Shown here in pieces: positions 63,979-64,000 of a stretch of 64,000 nucleotides of DNA. Location: positions 1-64,000 of the forward strand of contig NZ_JAECVR010000003.1 in the NCBI RefSeq assembly GCF_016055185.1, given 5' to 3'. The notes beneath the pieces were generated by a model. That model did not search any database. It was given only the letters and a program-made list of their open reading frames with translations, and was not told where the DNA came from. The DNA is from Paenactinomyces guangxiensis (lineage in GTDB: Bacteria > Bacillota > Bacilli > Thermoactinomycetales > Thermoactinomycetaceae). Both the position numbers and the translations under genes were made by a program. Positions within the stretch are counted from its first letter, which is position 1; the number at the start of each line of letters is the position of its first letter.

Positions 63979-64000
63979 TTTTGGGGATGGTCCGGCCGGT

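Overview
The window reads as a chromosomal segment of a spore-forming Gram-positive bacterium of the order Bacillales. The evidence is strong AGGAGG-type ribosome binding sites, frequent TTG and GTG starts, spore proteins (CotF-like, a KatX-like catalase, a SpoVB-like flippase), PyrR attenuators, and a gene order that largely follows the Bacillus subtilis lspA-to-rsmB region. A family such as Thermoactinomycetaceae is possible, but the sequence alone does not prove it. I saw no rRNA, tRNA, CRISPR array or intact prophage.

Layout. Positions 1-800 hold mobile-element debris: an IS21-like end and Tn554-like tnpA and tnpC fragments. Positions 800-4600 carry spore-coat, catalase and small membrane protein genes. 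Positions 4.69-7.42 kb are a separate module: an ABC exporter behind a leader-peptide attenuator, bounded by inverted copies of an integrase tail with its terminator. Positions 7.5-10.8 kb hold an EamA transporter, a GntR regulator and an S66 peptidase. Positions 11.0-13.7 kb hold a cobalamin riboswitch driving metE. Positions 13.8-22.9 kb form the conserved minus-strand cluster yicC-remA-gmk-rpoZ-coaBC-priA-def-fmt-rsmB. It is interrupted after rpoZ by a 400-bp IS200/IS605-like remnant with an omegaRNA-like right end and by nested inverted repeats.

Positions 23-43 kb hold accessory and metabolic genes that separate yicC from the P-type ATPase and rqcH genes: a SpoVB-like flippase, an enolase-superfamily enzyme, a permease, a TetR regulator, an M42 peptidase, an Eis-like acetyltransferase, an SDR protein, a galT-galK-galE-M24-ROK operon, pgi, a GDSL hydrolase, a lipoprotein and dapF. 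Positions 43.4-49.6 kb hold the P-type ATPase, rqcH, DinB-like and EthD-like genes and a decayed histidine phosphatase. Positions 49.7-62.2 kb hold the pyrimidine operon pyrR-pyrP-pyrB-pyrC-carA-carB-pyrF-pyrE, then rluD, lspA and a DksA/TraR-type gene. The window ends with an amino acid permease.

Functional links. The pyr operon covers UMP synthesis except the dihydroorotate dehydrogenase step, since pyrK and pyrD are absent. PyrR attenuators precede pyrR and pyrP. The usual third attenuator before pyrB is not visible, and a palindromic repeat lies there. The gal operon converts galactose to UDP-sugars with an adjacent candidate ROK repressor, and pgi lies just upstream. Four related copies of a palindromic intergenic repeat (near 24.8, 43.1, 57.6 and 63.9 kb) sit next to terminators or gene starts.
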